Shown here piece by piece: positions 1-11,660 of a stretch of 64,000 nt of DNA. The position numbers were made by a program, and so were the translations under genes. The DNA is from Aphidius gifuensis (Eukaryota; Arthropoda; Insecta; Hymenoptera; Braconidae): positions 14,994,876 through 15,058,875 of the forward strand of contig NC_057789.1 in NCBI RefSeq assembly GCF_014905175.1. Reading direction: 5' to 3'. Below the pieces are notes generated by a model. That model had not been told where the DNA came from and did no database searches. It saw only the letters and a program-made list of their open reading frames with translations. Each line of letters opens with the position of its first letter. The stretch's first letter is position 1.

Positions 1-16
1 TATATATATATATATA

Positions 17-331
17 TTGCAAATTTATTTTCGAAAAAATTTGACATTAGTGCGCACTCCATATCTGGACCAATAATAGTGTATATTCATATGAATTTGT
101 GACTTCTGATATAAACAAGTTTTATTTTTTTTATTGATAAACTATATTGATCAAGTTTTTTTTTTTACATATATAATCTGTGTGATCTGGTGCTGAAAAA
201 AAATTGTGACAGACAACATCTGATTTTGGTGTTACTTCACAGATCAGCACAATATATATTACAAATTTATTTTCGAAGAAAAAAAAATTGACATTAGTGT
301 GCACTCTCCATCTGGACCAATAATAATAAAA
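17..331. repeat. Direct repeat pair (about 65-70 bp) upstream of the RING gene
   Basis: Two near-identical stretches lie at about 17-83 and 258-331. Both run from an 'aaatttattttcga' block through 'gacattagtg' to 'ctggaccaataat'. The second copy ends eight bases before the ATG of the RING ORF at 339. The duplication looks like a repeated gene leader or promoter, perhaps left by an unequal duplication of the gene. I see no coding signal between the copies. Confidence 0.8.
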
Positions 332-338
332 AAAAATC

Positions 339-936
339 ATGTCTCAACCCAGTTCATCTGCCACCAAGGACTTGGATTTAAATGAACAGATCAAAAAAAA
401 TAATGAATCAATTTCGAGTGCTGTAGCATTACGCGTCCTTCTATTCAAGGACAATGAGACACTCGATGATTCAATTAAAAAATTGGAGGATAAAGTGAAG
501 CGTTTTCAGAACACCAAAAAAAGAAATTTACAACAAATGAAAATTGCAGATGAACGCATCGATCAGTTCCAATTGAAAAATCGAAAATATCGGAGACAAC
601 AGAAATATAAAAAATTCTGCAAAAAATTAAAAACCTGTGAACCAGAAGAGAGTGGCTTGTGGTATTGGGAAGATCATCAGTGCCCGATATGTCTACAGGA
701 GTCAATTGAATTTCCAGCGAAACTGTCATGCAAACATTATCTTTGCAGACAGACTTTTAGAATCGGACAATGTCAGATGTCCGATATGTAGACACCCGAT
801 TGAGTTCTATCAATTTTATGATGATGAGGATCATCAAGTAAAAAGGATAAATCTTCGGGTCAATATCGAGCACAATGATGATGCTGACATCCCAAATGTG
901 GATCCTGATGACAATGAACCTATCAATATTGATTAG
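339..936 (+). pseudogene. RING-finger protein with N-terminal coiled coil, frame broken inside the RING
   Basis: The first frame (339-791) gives a charged, K/E-rich helical N-terminus of about 100 residues. The first half of a C3HC4 RING follows (CPIC at about residue 115, then CKHYLC at about 131-136). The second half, with the last CPIC pair (CPICRH) and an acidic tail ending at 936, is in another frame, so the frame changes between about 744 and 775. RING proteins are usually E3 ubiquitin ligases; the substrate here is unknown. It lies at the left of Polinton remnant C and may be element cargo, but no second copy in this window proves that. The break could also be an assembly indel. Confidence 0.75.
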
Positions 937-1263
937 TGATAGTGATATGTTTGAATAACAATCAGTTCTTCATTAAAAGTACGTATATTTTTTTAAAAAC
1001 TAAAATATTATATTTGTAAAAAAAATAAACTTATGTATTTTTTTGTTTTTTTTTGTGTTACAACTGTCAATCATGATGTGCTGCTAGAGGGGCCATGTTT
1101 TCGAAATTTCTAATGCTAAGAGGATGAGATGTATATGAATTTGTTGTGGGGTAGGTATAGATTCAGACTCGGAAGAAATTAAAGATCTTTGTGCGAATAA
1201 AAATGAAGTCAACCTACGTTTACAAAAAAAAATACAGTAAAATTATGACTTAGAAAATATATT
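937..1263. other. AT-rich intergenic stretch
   Basis: No open frame or recognised repeat. It follows the stop of the RING ORF and holds T- and A-runs that could include its polyadenylation region. Confidence 0.5.
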
Positions 1264-1412
1264 CAGTAGGTGTAAAAAAAAGAATACAATAAGTGGTAGT
1301 TAGACTTACAACTACAGCACCAAATTCAAAACAATCAAAATTAATGACAACTCTTCATGACGAGAAAAATTATGTTATACATTATAGAAATTTAAAACTA
1401 TATTTGGGAGTT
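1264..1412 (+). pseudogene. Internally deleted fragment of Polinton DNA polymerase B
   Basis: Bases 1264-1312 match the N-terminal part of element A's polymerase (about 27716-27766). Bases 1313-1412 match a point roughly 2.6 kb further into the same gene (about 30399-30498, the segment ending in LYLG). The two pieces are joined directly, so this is a remnant with the middle of the gene removed. It ends at nearly the same residue where the minus-strand polymerase of element C (3001) is cut off, which suggests a shared breakpoint. Confidence 0.75.
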
Positions 1413-1567
1413 TTTTAATCTTTTCCAAGTCTGAATCTATAACTGTTCCACAACGAATTCATATTTTTCTAATGTTAAGAGAATTAGATTTTGTATTCGA
1501 ATTTCTTTAACGTCTCATCCTAAGCCATCAAAAATTTAAATTTTGTAAATAATTCTAATATATATAT

Positions 1568-2799
1568 TGTAACGAGATTTGGCAGATCTCGCGCTCCCGA
1601 AAATAATTAGAGGTCTGGTCTGAGGGGTTTTATCGACTAAGACGCTAATTAATACCACCGGTTTGTGAGTGGCCTCGGTAGTGACATCCATTTTTACCTG
1701 AATGTCAGTGTTGACTTGGTAGACATCCGCCACGAGCGGATAATCTAGATGCCTACCCTGGCTACGTCAGACTCGTATCCCCTACTTCGACACTCCTACC
1801 GGAGAGTCGCATCGGATGTGCGCACAGATAGTCGTATGGAGTGGGTCAAACGGGAGTGGGGATGGAGAATCCATAAAACTGGTGATCGCTGGCATCTCAC
1901 TGCCAGTCGTCAGCCGGCTCTCGGAGCTGGCTGATGGCATCGGGACTGGTGACCGTCTGTGGTTGGCTTCCGATGAAGCTAGCTGACTCCTTGGTGAAGT
2001 TGGCTGGTGACTTGGTGATGTCAACATGCTCCTATGGAGGAGCTAGTTGATATCACTGGTGAAGCTGGCATAACTCCTTGGTGGAGTGAGCCGACTTAGA
2101 CGTTGACGTTGACTGGGTCCTAGGGCGGAACTGGTTGATGTCACTGATGAGTCTAGCCAAGCTCCCGATGCGTGGTGCATGCTCTCGGGGGTGATTTACG
2201 ATGTCGCTACGCTGTATAGGTAGGACGTTGTATATCACTCGCTCTCTCGCTCTAGTGTGGTTACTTACTGTCAGGGTAACCTATAATCGAGTAGTCAGAT
2301 GCATAGAGTGGTCCGGCGTAAGACCAGCGTGGCTGCGGATGGACTTTATGTTCGACTACTTGGTGCACTAGAGTGAGTAGACAATAGGAGGATATTTGGT
2401 AAAGCCTGTGAGGTACGAATATCCTCGTTCTCGTATTGACTTAGGTTGTGCGAGTGAGTTAAACCAAAGTTAATGATCACGGTAATAACCGCCGCCGCGG
2501 GGTGAGGTTATTACGCTCCCGGCCAATACTAAAAACAATATACATTTTAGTAATGGTGCCAGAGTGACGTTTTGGAACTAATATGGTGGACCGCGCCCCT
2601 CTACCATTTTCTTACTGAACTAGTCGCTACCGAAATGGCCGTCGGCGGCCATTGCTCCCGAAATTACCCCACGGTCCGTTGGTTGCCGTTATACACCAGC
2701 TGGCTCCCTCCTGGCGGTAAGAGAGGAGGATGGTGAGAAATCCTCGTTGATCCCATAGTAACTGAGGCTTCTACTTTATCGGTGATAAAATCAGTTACA
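1568..2799. mobile_element. LTR-like insertion (possible solo LTR), GC-richer than its surroundings
   Basis: A 1.2-kb block of clearly higher GC content begins TGTAAC (1568) and ends GTTACA (2799). It is flanked on both sides by ATATAT-type sequence compatible with a short target duplication (1562-1567 and 2800-2805). TG...CA ends with a short direct flank are the classical signature of a retrotransposon LTR, and no retrotransposon proteins are present, so a solo LTR is the simplest reading. The AT-rich flanks make the duplication weak evidence. Short ORFs inside (1749-2238) look non-coding. Confidence 0.5.
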
Positions 2800-3000
2800 A
2801 TATATATATAATAATTAATAAAAATATAATAACGAATTCCTATTTTTTTTAATGCTGAGAGAGAATTATATTTAACTAGTAAAAAATAATTAATAAAATT
2901 GATTAATATAAAAATTAAAACATCATTTATTTTTGTTACCCCTATGACTTTTTTACATTTTCAGCGGCATGGGACATAAGACATGGGAACATAACACTCG

Positions 3001-5916
3001 GGATTATAGGACCCAAATATAGTTTTAAATTTCTATAATGTATGACATAATTTTTTTTCGGATATAATGTTGTCATTAATTTTGATTGCGTTGAATTTGG
3101 TGCTGTGGATTGCTCTGGACACAACGGTAAATCTTTATGCCATTCATGTAAATATTTTGGATAATCCAAGTCAACCTCTAAGATATATCCAATATCAGCT
3201 TCATCTGATATATTTGTCACATCAATATTTAAATTGTCTTCCCATTGGAAACCTCCATAAGGCAAATATTGACTCATGCCAGCACCATATAAATTATTTA
3301 CATCAAAATACATGATGTATGATTCTTCTTCTTCTGGATTGTATTTTTCACCCATATATCGGTTGTTGGCTTTTGCGTATCGGTTCATACATTGTGCAAC
3401 ACCACCTCGAATCCCTTTCTCAATAAAAAGATGCATTGCTAGGTCTGTCAAAAGTTCAAGTTCCACACCTGTATACTTTAACTTTGCATCAAATGCTAGA
3501 CCTGGTGCAGTAAAATAATGAAGTGCATCTAGACTGTATGTTGATAAACAGCTCAAACGAAAATTTTCAAAAATATCAGCCAACAACAGCACATCAGTTT
3601 TCAAATATAAATCAGAATATTCACCTAATGTATTTATTTGAAATTTTTCCCAAATATTTTTGGCATGTTCATAGTCTGCATCTGAGATGTTAGCATTATT
3701 TAATTTTGAGAAAAATTCTTTTTTTGGTGGTAGAGTTGTTTCGGCTAATTTTTCCCATGAGTCAATATATTCGGGAAATACTCCTTTTCTACACAATAAA
3801 TCAAAGTATTCACTATTGCATGCACTACGTGTTATAATTTTTTGATCATTGCTCAAATCAGATGATAATCTATCAATACTACTAGACATAAATCTAAATG
3901 AGTCGATGAATCTTAAACTTACAACAGTATTATCCACTTTTTTTGTGAATGAAATGTATTTTTCTTTATTTATTGGTAGTATATGTATGCGACCATCGAA
4001 TGCCTTGCAAAGTTCTTGTATTAAAAAATGTGAGTCGTATCCTGATAATTGTACAGGTACGTTGTGAGACTTTGTATAGTTAATATTACATCTAGCATGA
4101 GCTGGACCTCGATATGATCGGCTGAAATGATCGTGATCATGGTGCTTTACGTCTTTCTCCAGGAAAATCTCCTCACATATATGACAAATTGTGGCATTTT
4201 AAAATTCGTGCTCCTGTTGCACAGTCAATTTTTCCATTGGTATTGGATTTAGAAGTACATCATTGACCTGGTGAGCTAATTTTTCCAATTCTCCAATAAA
4301 CCATTCAATACAGTTTTCACTACGATTCATTCTGTAGAATGATAATGTATTATCATAGGTACATTTAACATAGTACGCAGCACTATGTGGAATATGTTCT
4401 TTAGAGTCAGTATTATCAATCGTTTTTAAAATACACTCCAAATCAGCATAGACGACAAAAGGTACAAGTTCTCTGTATCGATGATTTTTAAATTTCAGTA
4501 TATTGGCATCTTTTCTTGGCATAATCATCCGTGCATGATTAATTTGACAACAGTCAGCCAAATGTTTTTACAAATAAAGCTCTGACGAGAAATGATTTAG
4601 ACATCTGTCACATATGTATAAACGACCATTACCTTGTCTGGCTTGTGAGCCTACCAAGCGTGATAAGTTTTTAATTAATGCAAAATGGAAATTTTTTTTT
4701 CCTTTTTTCTGCTTTTGAACATAATTTTCATATTCGTCATCAACTTCCATTTTATTGTCATCATCATCATCATCATCATCGTCGTCAGCCGAAAAACATT
4801 CATCATCAAAAATACTGTCATTAGTATTGGTAACTTTTTTTTTTTATCATTTTCGTTTTTATCGACTGCCAACAGATGAATCGTTTGACTGTCACAAATA
4901 TTATCACTCAAAAATATAGGAGCAATAATACTTTTTTTCGGATTATTTGAAACAATTGCGTAAACATTTATTTTCAAATTGTTGAGTTTTTCAAATTTTG
5001 GTATGTCTCGCAGCTTCATTGGAAAAGATATTCCATCATATGATAATATTGTACTAAAATGTATATATGATGCCACACGATTCGTATGTATTTGTGCAGG
5101 ATGCAAAGCTGCAGTTACACACCACAAAAAACAAAAATTATCTCTATTTTCTATATTCAAAACTGCTCTTTTTTTTTTGATGTCATCAGGCATTTCAACA
5201 AACGTAGAATCACCACCACGCAATGGTTGATATTTGCATACAGTGAAGATAATACTCTGAATTCTTTTCAAACTCCAACCAGAAATACCAAGATTAAATT
5301 CCTCTATTTTCTTCAATATAGGATCATAAAAATATTCATCAAACCATTCATCGAGGTTTGTTGTTGGTAGTATAACAGCATTTTTCGTATTAAATGACTT
5401 AATTTCTCTGACTTCTTGGTCATCTTTCAAAACCTCATATTCACAATGCAAACATGAATTGATCTTGAGATTAATTTTTTTTTTCAAAAAAGCTTTTAGT
5501 TTTTTGCTGACAACAGTTTGAGCATCTCTCAAAAAATTTTCAATCCCTATATGATAAAGATTTGTTACACTTCCAGTTATTATATTTCCCTTGAAAATAT
5601 TTTTCAAATCATTCCATTTTACTTTGTCATGCAATGCCGGTTCATCATGATGAGTACTCATACCAGCACCATGATGTAATGTCTTTTTTCTTTTCACTTG
5701 TAATTTTTCAATTATTGTTGTGAGTCTAACTACGACTAATTGGATTCTTTTTTTTGAACCTACAGAATCAGCTGAATTTTTTAAAAATTTATTCAGTAAT
5801 TTTATATTTACATTACCCCATTTGATCCATCGATCAATTTTCTCAATAGTATTTGCAGATGAATAACCCGCACTTAAAATGTTAACAAGCTTCTCACACC
5901 TTTCGATAGAATACAT
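3001..5916 (-). pseudogene. Protein-primed DNA polymerase B of Polinton remnant C (3' part missing, frameshifted)
   Basis: Family-B polymerase that would copy the element from a protein primer. Starting from the ATG at 5916, the frame is open through the N-terminal domain. An acidic, D/E-rich linker (about 4690-4790) follows. The frame then changes near 4690-4750 and 4565, and is broken again between 4199 and 3937. Visible parts are a C2H2-like finger (CDRCLNHF, about 4600), the Exo I region (VVYADLEC, about 4450), an Exo III-like block (LKTDVLLLADIF, about 3590) and palm motif A (DVNNLYGAGM, about 3290). It stops matching element A after LYLG at about 3001, so palm motifs B and C are absent. 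It is homologous to 27565-31396. Confidence 0.9.
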
Positions 5917-6512
5917 TTTTAAATATATAATATTTTTAATAATCAGGAGGAAGTAGTTGTCTCAAGATCAACTGACCACTGACTGATGACACAAGATTGA
6001 CAAAAGAATGAATTCAATAAATATATTTATATATTGTTTGAAGAAAAAGAAAGGAAGTGGAAAAAATTATTCTATTATTTTATATTTAAAATAAAAAAAG
6101 AGAGAAATAATAATGTGCAAAGTAAGCAAATAATGAATCTCGATACATGATTAAGACAATGCAGCTAATAAATGGAAAAGAAAGCAATAATATTGTCAGA
6201 AGGTCAAAGAACAGGAAGATGAAAAAAAAAAAAAACATTCAATTATTTTATATTTAAAATAGAAGAAGAGAGAAATAAAAATGTGCATAGTAAGGAAAAA
6301 AATGAATTTTATATTCAAAATATAAAAGAGAGAAATGAAAAAATAAATCTCGATGTATAATTGAGACAATGCATCTGGAAGACCGCGCGTGCCTGCCGGC
6401 CGTCAACAGATCATGTTTCGATGTTCGTTCTCCATGTAAATTGTTTGTCTTTTATGAGACATATATATGTATAGCATAAAAGAATTATACATATATTGAA
6501 TCGGAAAGAAAT
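5917..6512. promoter_or_regulatory. Upstream region of polymerase C, shared with element A
   Basis: Parts of this AT-rich stretch match, in inverted orientation, the sequence before polymerase A (about 27270-27560). Shared pieces include 'catgtttcgatg' with GC-rich 'cgtgc' sequence (6385-6430), 'gtctcaatta' and the aggaggaagtagttg block just before the start codon. Conservation between two elements suggests promoter or replication function. Internal copies of an 'agagagaaataa' motif recur at about 6100, 6270 and 6330. No gene is visible. Confidence 0.5.
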
Positions 6513-6997
6513 ATGGATATCTCTACTTTTCTAATTATCTTGCATTTTTTGTCTTTTTATACAATTTACCGGGATGATTTATGTCACTTTGTTCGGGATT
6601 GTTATTCAAGTAAGAAGCTGCTTTATTTTTTTATTTTGTGTGAATTAAAAGTGCTAATCAAAAATGGATATGGACTCGTTGGAAACTCTGGTAAATATTT
6701 TTTTAAATATTATATTAATTTTTTCAATAAAGACATGAGTATTATAATAAATTTTTAATAAATTTGTTTAACAAAGTTGGCTCCTCATCGAGACAGTCTT
6801 CGCAGATTATGTGGAACGGAAATGAATTGGCGATATGCACAACGCATGGATCGCCCTTTTCCACCGGTATTGCGCCACCGAAATTTAGTATTGGTTAGTA
6901 TTTTATTTATAAATATTTTACAAATATAATTCAATAATTTATTCATTTATTAGATAAAATATCATATCGAAGCTATTCTCAAAGGTTTAATAAATAG
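6513..6997 (+). CDS. Putative small spliced gene, four short exons, unknown product
   Basis: I do not recognise the product. A chain of exons can be read as 6513-6609, 6651-6689, 6777-6893 and 6954-6997. Each internal boundary has GT (gtaaga, gtaaat, gttagt) and AG signals, and all joins keep phase 1, giving about 98 residues. The first exon starts with a hydrophobic segment (FLIILHFLSFYTIY) that could be a signal peptide. The acceptor at 6650 is weak. It lies between polymerase C and the terminal repeat of C, where element A has no gene. The short exons and absence of a homologue in this window make this uncertain. Confidence 0.35.
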
Positions 6998-7002
6998 GCA
7001 CT

Positions 7003-7476
7003 ATGTTTCCAAGACTAAGCAGTTTTCAAATGTATGATGATGATGATTTAGATGCAAGACCACGATTTAGAGTTTGTATGTATTTTATTTTTTATTTGTA
7101 AAAATTAAGATTCTAAGTACCACTGATAATAATAAATTCATGCTTTCAGACAATATTCCTGCTAACGAGGCAAATGATAATAGTACAGTATTGGAAGATG
7201 AGTCTGACTTGGCTATAGATGAGTTGGACCATCTCATAATATTCCCATCACTTGGAGGTAATAATTTGTGTGATTTTTTCTGATATATTTTTTATAATAT
7301 TTATGTCAATATATAAATTTTTTCTAGCAAAATATTCATTGATACCAGATGATCGATATGGTACAACTATAACTGTTGGTGAGTAAATATTTTTTATTAT
7401 AATGAAAAGGTAGTAATATGAATGCTAATTTATATTTTTAATTTTTGTTGTAGAACTTTTGCAGTGTTACGTATGA
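7003..7476 (+). CDS. Putative small spliced acidic protein, unknown
   Basis: Exons 7003-7075, 7150-7257, 7328-7378 and 7454-7476 join in a constant phase with good splice signals (gtatgt, ttgctttcag, ggtaat, tttctag, gtgagt, ttgtag) and give about 84 residues. The product is strongly acidic (YDDDDLDA near the start, then a run rich in E and D). Just beyond the stop, another frame of 7468-7546 is open and also acidic (ESDQEMDVNQESDTE), so the real 3' end may differ or be frameshifted. I do not recognise the family. Its position just inside the terminal repeat of Polinton C suggests element cargo. Confidence 0.4.
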
Positions 7477-7719
7477 GTCAGATCAAGAGATGGATGTAAA
7501 TCAAGAATCTGATACTGAAACTAACGAAGTTTGGTACACAAAATAATGATGTTGCCATAGAAGAATAATATATAAAAGGAAAAAATATAATAAGGAATTT
7601 CTATTTTTTAATGCTGAGAGAGAATTATATTTAACTAGTAGATAATAATTAATAAAATTGATCAATATAAAAAAATTAAATAATTCATTTATTTTTTGTT
7701 ACCCTTATGACTTTTTTAC

Positions 7720-8139
7720 ATTTTTCAGCGGCATGGGAACATAAGATATGGGACATAAGACATGGGATCATAACACATGGGAACATAACACATACTACAT
7801 GGGAACATCACACATACTACATGGGAACATGGGAACATGGGAACATAACACACGGGAACATAGGAACATAACACATACTACATGGGAACATGAGAAATTG
7901 CATTTTAAAATGACAAAATATAATTTTCCCGGTCAAATCTGTATTACCGACCCAGGGTAAGAATGAAAAATTTCTTTACCATCTCTGCATTATCAACTAC
8001 TGGGAAATCTCACGTTAAAGTGACACATAAAATTTTTTACCATCTCTGTTTTACCGACCGAGTTGCAGTCCCCTGTCCCCTCGCCGATCTACCTTTTTTC
8101 GACCTCCCTCTGGTCTAGAACTCTATTAGGTACACTACT
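7720..8139. repeat. Right terminal repeat of Polinton remnant C
   Basis: The outer part, with 'accatctctgttttaccgac' followed by 'cccctgtcccctcgccgat' and 'ttttttcgacctccctctg', matches the right terminal repeat of element A (40258-40368). It ends in the same CACTACT at 8139. The inner part carries many short 'catgggaacataacac' repeats. The flank after the end is AGTATT. No left end of C is visible, so it probably lies before this window. Confidence 0.85.
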
Positions 8140-8649
8140 AGTATTTTATGGTGAATGTACTGATAAATGTTACTAGTATTTTGTGCCGGTAAATTACTGA
8201 CAAGTCTCTTGTACTATTTTGTACCTTTTGAAATAACTGTAAAATTGTACTGGTATTTTGTCGGGAATTTTCTAGTAACATTAAATAGCCATCGTCACCG
8301 ATATAATACCAGTACAATACCAGTTCTTGAGAATAGTACATGGAGGTCTACAAGGGTCAAGGAGGGTAAACTCCTATGTTACAGCATAGGCTGTTGGTGA
8401 GGCTCACAGAATGGAGCAAGTCAGTACCTTTTTTTGCCGGTAATGACGCTTGTACTCCCACGGCCCCATGTCACATGTTATGTTTGTTTACATTTTTGGC
8501 ACTCTCATGAATACACGATAATGATAAAAATCAAAGTATACATATAATTATTAAAAAATTATAATTACTGATGTTTACAATTTTTTTTTTTTTAATTGAG
8601 TTTGAACGAATCATTACATTATTTTGCTACTTACAATCGTTTATACAGA

Positions 8650-9178
8650 ATTGAGTATTGAAAATATCGGGCAGAAATTGCTGCTAAATTTGGTGTTAAA
8701 AAAATAATTATCAAACATACAACAGATGGTACAATTAAATTGATTGGAAATAATGTTGAATTATTAAATGCAAATGCAATAACATTTTATTTAGCTGATG
8801 ATAAATTGAAATGTTCTGATGTTTTTTATTCTAGTCAAATTATTCAGTGGATGGACTTTGCTGATAATGAATTATTGCTATTAATTTGTGCTAGCTTTCA
8901 TAAATTCAATAAAAAAACAACAAAGCCAAATGAGTTGGCTAACAAAAATTTACTCGATACGATCAAAGTTTGAGATAATATTTTGCTGGATCAAACTTAT
9001 TTTTTTGGTGAGAAAATGACACTTGTTGATGTAGCTATTTTTATAACAATGATAACAATTTACGAGCAATCATTTGATTCATTTGACAAAAAGAAAAATA
9101 TACCAATCTTTCAAGATGGTTTATGACTCTTGTTAATCAACCAGAAATTAAATCATTTTTCGCAAATTTCAAATTTTA
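8650..9178 (+). pseudogene. Fragment of eukaryotic elongation factor 1-gamma (GST-like domain)
   Basis: The translation follows the glutathione-transferase-like N-terminal half of eEF1-gamma, a subunit of the factor that recharges eEF1A during translation. Recognisable blocks are an ESNAI-type site (LLNANAITFYLAD), the C-domain block IIQWMDFADNELL, then FFGEKMTLVDVAIF and VNQPEIKSFF near the end. Frame changes and stops occur at 8971 and about 9125, so it is dead. It runs through both GST subdomains without an obvious intron, which fits a processed copy. It is enclosed by the inverted repeats of 8140-12020. Confidence 0.75.
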
Positions 9179-9299
9179 ATTTCATACAAATAAAACAATG
9201 CTTATTATACTTTTGTATAAATTTTAATATTTTAAAAATAATAAATAATAAAAAAATGTTCAATCATCATTTGGTAAATTTGCTATTTCATCTTTTTTG

Positions 9300-10520
9300 T
9301 TTTTAATTCAATATCATAAATTACCCGAATTTTTTGCAATAATTTTTAATATTCCCCATTTTTGCTGATATTGGAATGATTGGATCGCTTACTTTTTCCT
9401 TTAATTTCTCTAAATTTTCGTGCAACAAAAATGAAAAACATAGAATATAATTGTTAATTAAAAGAAAATTAATTTTTTTTGTAATTAAAAATAACTTCTT
9501 CTCCAGGAAATTTCATTATATTTGCAATAATTAATGATGATCTTTCATTTAATGCTGAGCTAAATTGTTGAATTTTATTTTTTAATAAACTCAATTATTC
9601 CCATGGTTCATCTAAACTTGCATCTAAAATAAATAATATGCAGCACATCTTTCAGCATGTTTTGAAAATGTTATTCCAAGACCACGATTTTTATATGAAT
9701 CCTCAATAAGACCAGCAAGATCAGCAACTATAGAAATACCATTAAGTACATAAAAAAATAAATTATTAAAATATTCAAATAATATATATTTTATTTACCA
9801 GCAATTTGTTCATAATCATCATACAAAACCATTCCTAAATAAAGTGTAAGAGTTGTAAATGAATAAGAAGCAATTTTTGGTCTTGCTCGAGTGATTGATC
9901 TTAGTAGTATATTTTTTCCAGCATTTGGTAGACCAATTTATTGACAATAAAATTAATTAATTATTCAAAAAAGCCAACATATACTATACTTTTAACTTCA
10001 AGAACATATTGTCGATCTTCACCAATTGCTTCATATTCAGCAATTTTTGGTGACTGCTGTGTGTCAGATGTAAAAAATGCATCACCATGTCCACCAGCAC
10101 CACCACGTGCTCCAACAAACATCATTTGTTCTTCATCCAAATCAGCCAAAACATTACCATCAATGTTTCTTACAATTGTATCCCCCATTGGTACTTTAAC
10201 AACAGCATGATCAGCATTTTTACCAAAACAATCTTTGTTTTGTCCAGCTATACTATCTTCAGCTTTTATTATAAATTCATTACATGACTAAGATCTGTAA
10301 CATCTCTTGATACCTTTAAATATAAAAATGTTTTTTGATATCTTCTTTTTTAATTTGTAAATTGTCGATTATTTTACCTCAAAAATAACATGACCATCAT
10401 CTGGTCCAGCTTTGCAATTTATGAAAAGTTGAAGTTGAAAACTTATCACATCACCACCTTTTCCACCAATTATACCCAAACCAGAAACAATCATAATTTT
10501 TGTTTTATTATAAAACTTTT
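9300..10520 (-). pseudogene. Fragment of an Obg-family GTPase (mitochondrial MTG2/GTPBP5 type), introns retained
   Basis: Read on the minus strand, the piece at 10505-10383 has the glycine-rich Obg N-terminal block (GGKGGDVISF...GPDDGHVIFE). After an intron-like gap, 10287-9961 gives GDTIVRNIDG, LADLDEEQMMFV, ARGGAGGHGDAFF and IAEYEAIGEDRQYVLE. The G1 loop region is degenerate (GLPNAGKN, about 9930), and a G3-like DLAGLIE lies near 9710. Gaps with splice-like borders at about 10380-10290 and 9797-9745 suggest a copy of genomic DNA, not of mRNA. Stops and frame changes make it a pseudogene. Obg proteins act in ribosome assembly. Confidence 0.7.
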
Positions 10521-10599
10521 ATGGTTTTGTCTCTTTTTTTTTTTCAAATTGTACTTTGCCTGTTTAATGTCAACAATATAAAATTTTCATGTGCAGCCA

Positions 10600-10745
10600 T
10601 TTCTTTAACTTCCCATGAATCATTCCATTTTTTTTAGAGTTTATCAAACATAGTACCACCCTGTCCATTACAAAGTGAAGATAATAATTGTCCATTTTCA
10701 GTTAAATAATCATAAGATGATGTAAAAAAACCTTTTGAATTTAAA
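10600..10745 (-). other. Short protein-like stretch, unrecognised
   Basis: The minus strand reads as an almost open coding-like piece (TENGQLLSSLCNGQGG, then KKWNDSWEVKEMAAHEN) with one internal stop. It lies directly upstream of the Obg fragment and may be part of another captured host exon. I cannot name it. Confidence 0.3.
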
Positions 10746-11254
10746 TATAATTTCTTTTTTTTAGATTTTCTTTTTATTATTACTAGTAAATACCCGCGCT
10801 TCACACGGTTATTTCGAGGGTTTATTTTTAACCAAAAATTATAGTCATAATAATACTAAAAATAATGATACAGACAATTTATTTGATTCATTAATATTCA
10901 AATGAATTGCAAAAATTCAAGGATATTTACAAATTCCCTATTACCTCGTGAATTCAACAACTGATGATAGCTGAATAGAGGCAGGGGTAAATAGGGAGTG
11001 TTTGGGAGCCTAGGTTTTCTGGTCACTGAATTTTATAGGATGTAAATTTATTTAGAAAACAGTAAGAAATAATTATTTTGTATTGATATTTCATAGCCTG
11101 AACTATTTTTATGTGGTTTTTTTATTTTTTCAATGGAGCATTACCGATATGGCTATTCAAAATAAATAGATAGATTTTACGTGTATTGTGGGGCTATCGT
11201 CGACTCTTAGAGTGTTAATTTACTTAGAAAACAATGAGAAATAATTATTTTGTA

Positions 11255-11478
11255 AGCCCCATACGTATTGCTCTGTATTTTCTGAGCTTCATACGGATTG
11301 CTTTGTATTTTCTAAGCCTCATTACTTTAATTTTTTCAGTCCCATACGTATTGCTTTAATTTTTTTCAGCCCCATAAGTATTGCTTTGGATTTCCTCAGC
11401 CTCATACGTATTACCTTAAATTTTTTTAGCCTCATACGTATTAGTTTAATTTTTACTCAGCCTCATACGTATTGTGTA
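11255..11478. repeat. Minisatellite, about 36-40 bp unit, six to seven copies
   Basis: Diverged tandem units centred on 'agcctcatacgtattgcttt' followed by a T-rich spacer ('aattttttc'). Successive copies start near 11257, 11290, 11325, 11360, 11395, 11430 and 11460. Confidence 0.85.
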
Positions 11479-11660
11479 GCGAGATAGAATGCGCATATTT
11501 GATGTCTCCCACCACATTGACCTGTCATATGACGTAGTCAATGAGGTGTTTTATCTGTATATATATGTGTGGGTACTAGAAACTCCGCTCTCTTAGCTCT
11601 TCGCTTCTAGTCCGGCCACCAAGCCAAACGGTGTGTCCGAACTATACAACCAATGCTATA
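11471..11660. mobile_element. LTR-like fragment, related to 42960-43100 in inverted orientation
   Basis: Starts TGTAGCGAGATAG, much like the start of the LTR-like block at 1568 (TGTAACGAGAT). It contains 'gtcaatgaggtgtt', a TATA-rich stretch, 'ccgctctctt' and 'agtccggccaccaagcc'. The same string of blocks, inverted, is found upstream of the protease of element B, so this is a dispersed repeat, probably an LTR with its promoter region. Confidence 0.55.

Larger units (their letters stand above)
2819..7760. repeat. Pair of direct repeats (about 170 bp) bracketing the polymerase of element C
   Basis: The copies lie at about 2819-2990 and 7575-7760. Both contain 'aatgctgagagagaattatatttaactagta', then 'gacttttttaca', then 'ttcagcggcatggg', followed by short 'catgggacataaga' repeats. 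The right copy leads into the terminal repeat of Polinton C. The left copy abuts the truncated end of the polymerase. The block was therefore duplicated, or the terminal region of C recombined with the interior. Confidence 0.75.

Noticed and set aside
1749..2238. Short ORFs in the GC-rich block
   Set aside because: Open only because GC-rich DNA has fewer stops; the block looks like an LTR, with no protein features.
10795..10830. 'taaatacccgcgcttcac' motif resembling ends of some arthropod repeats
   Set aside because: Too short to assign to a family.
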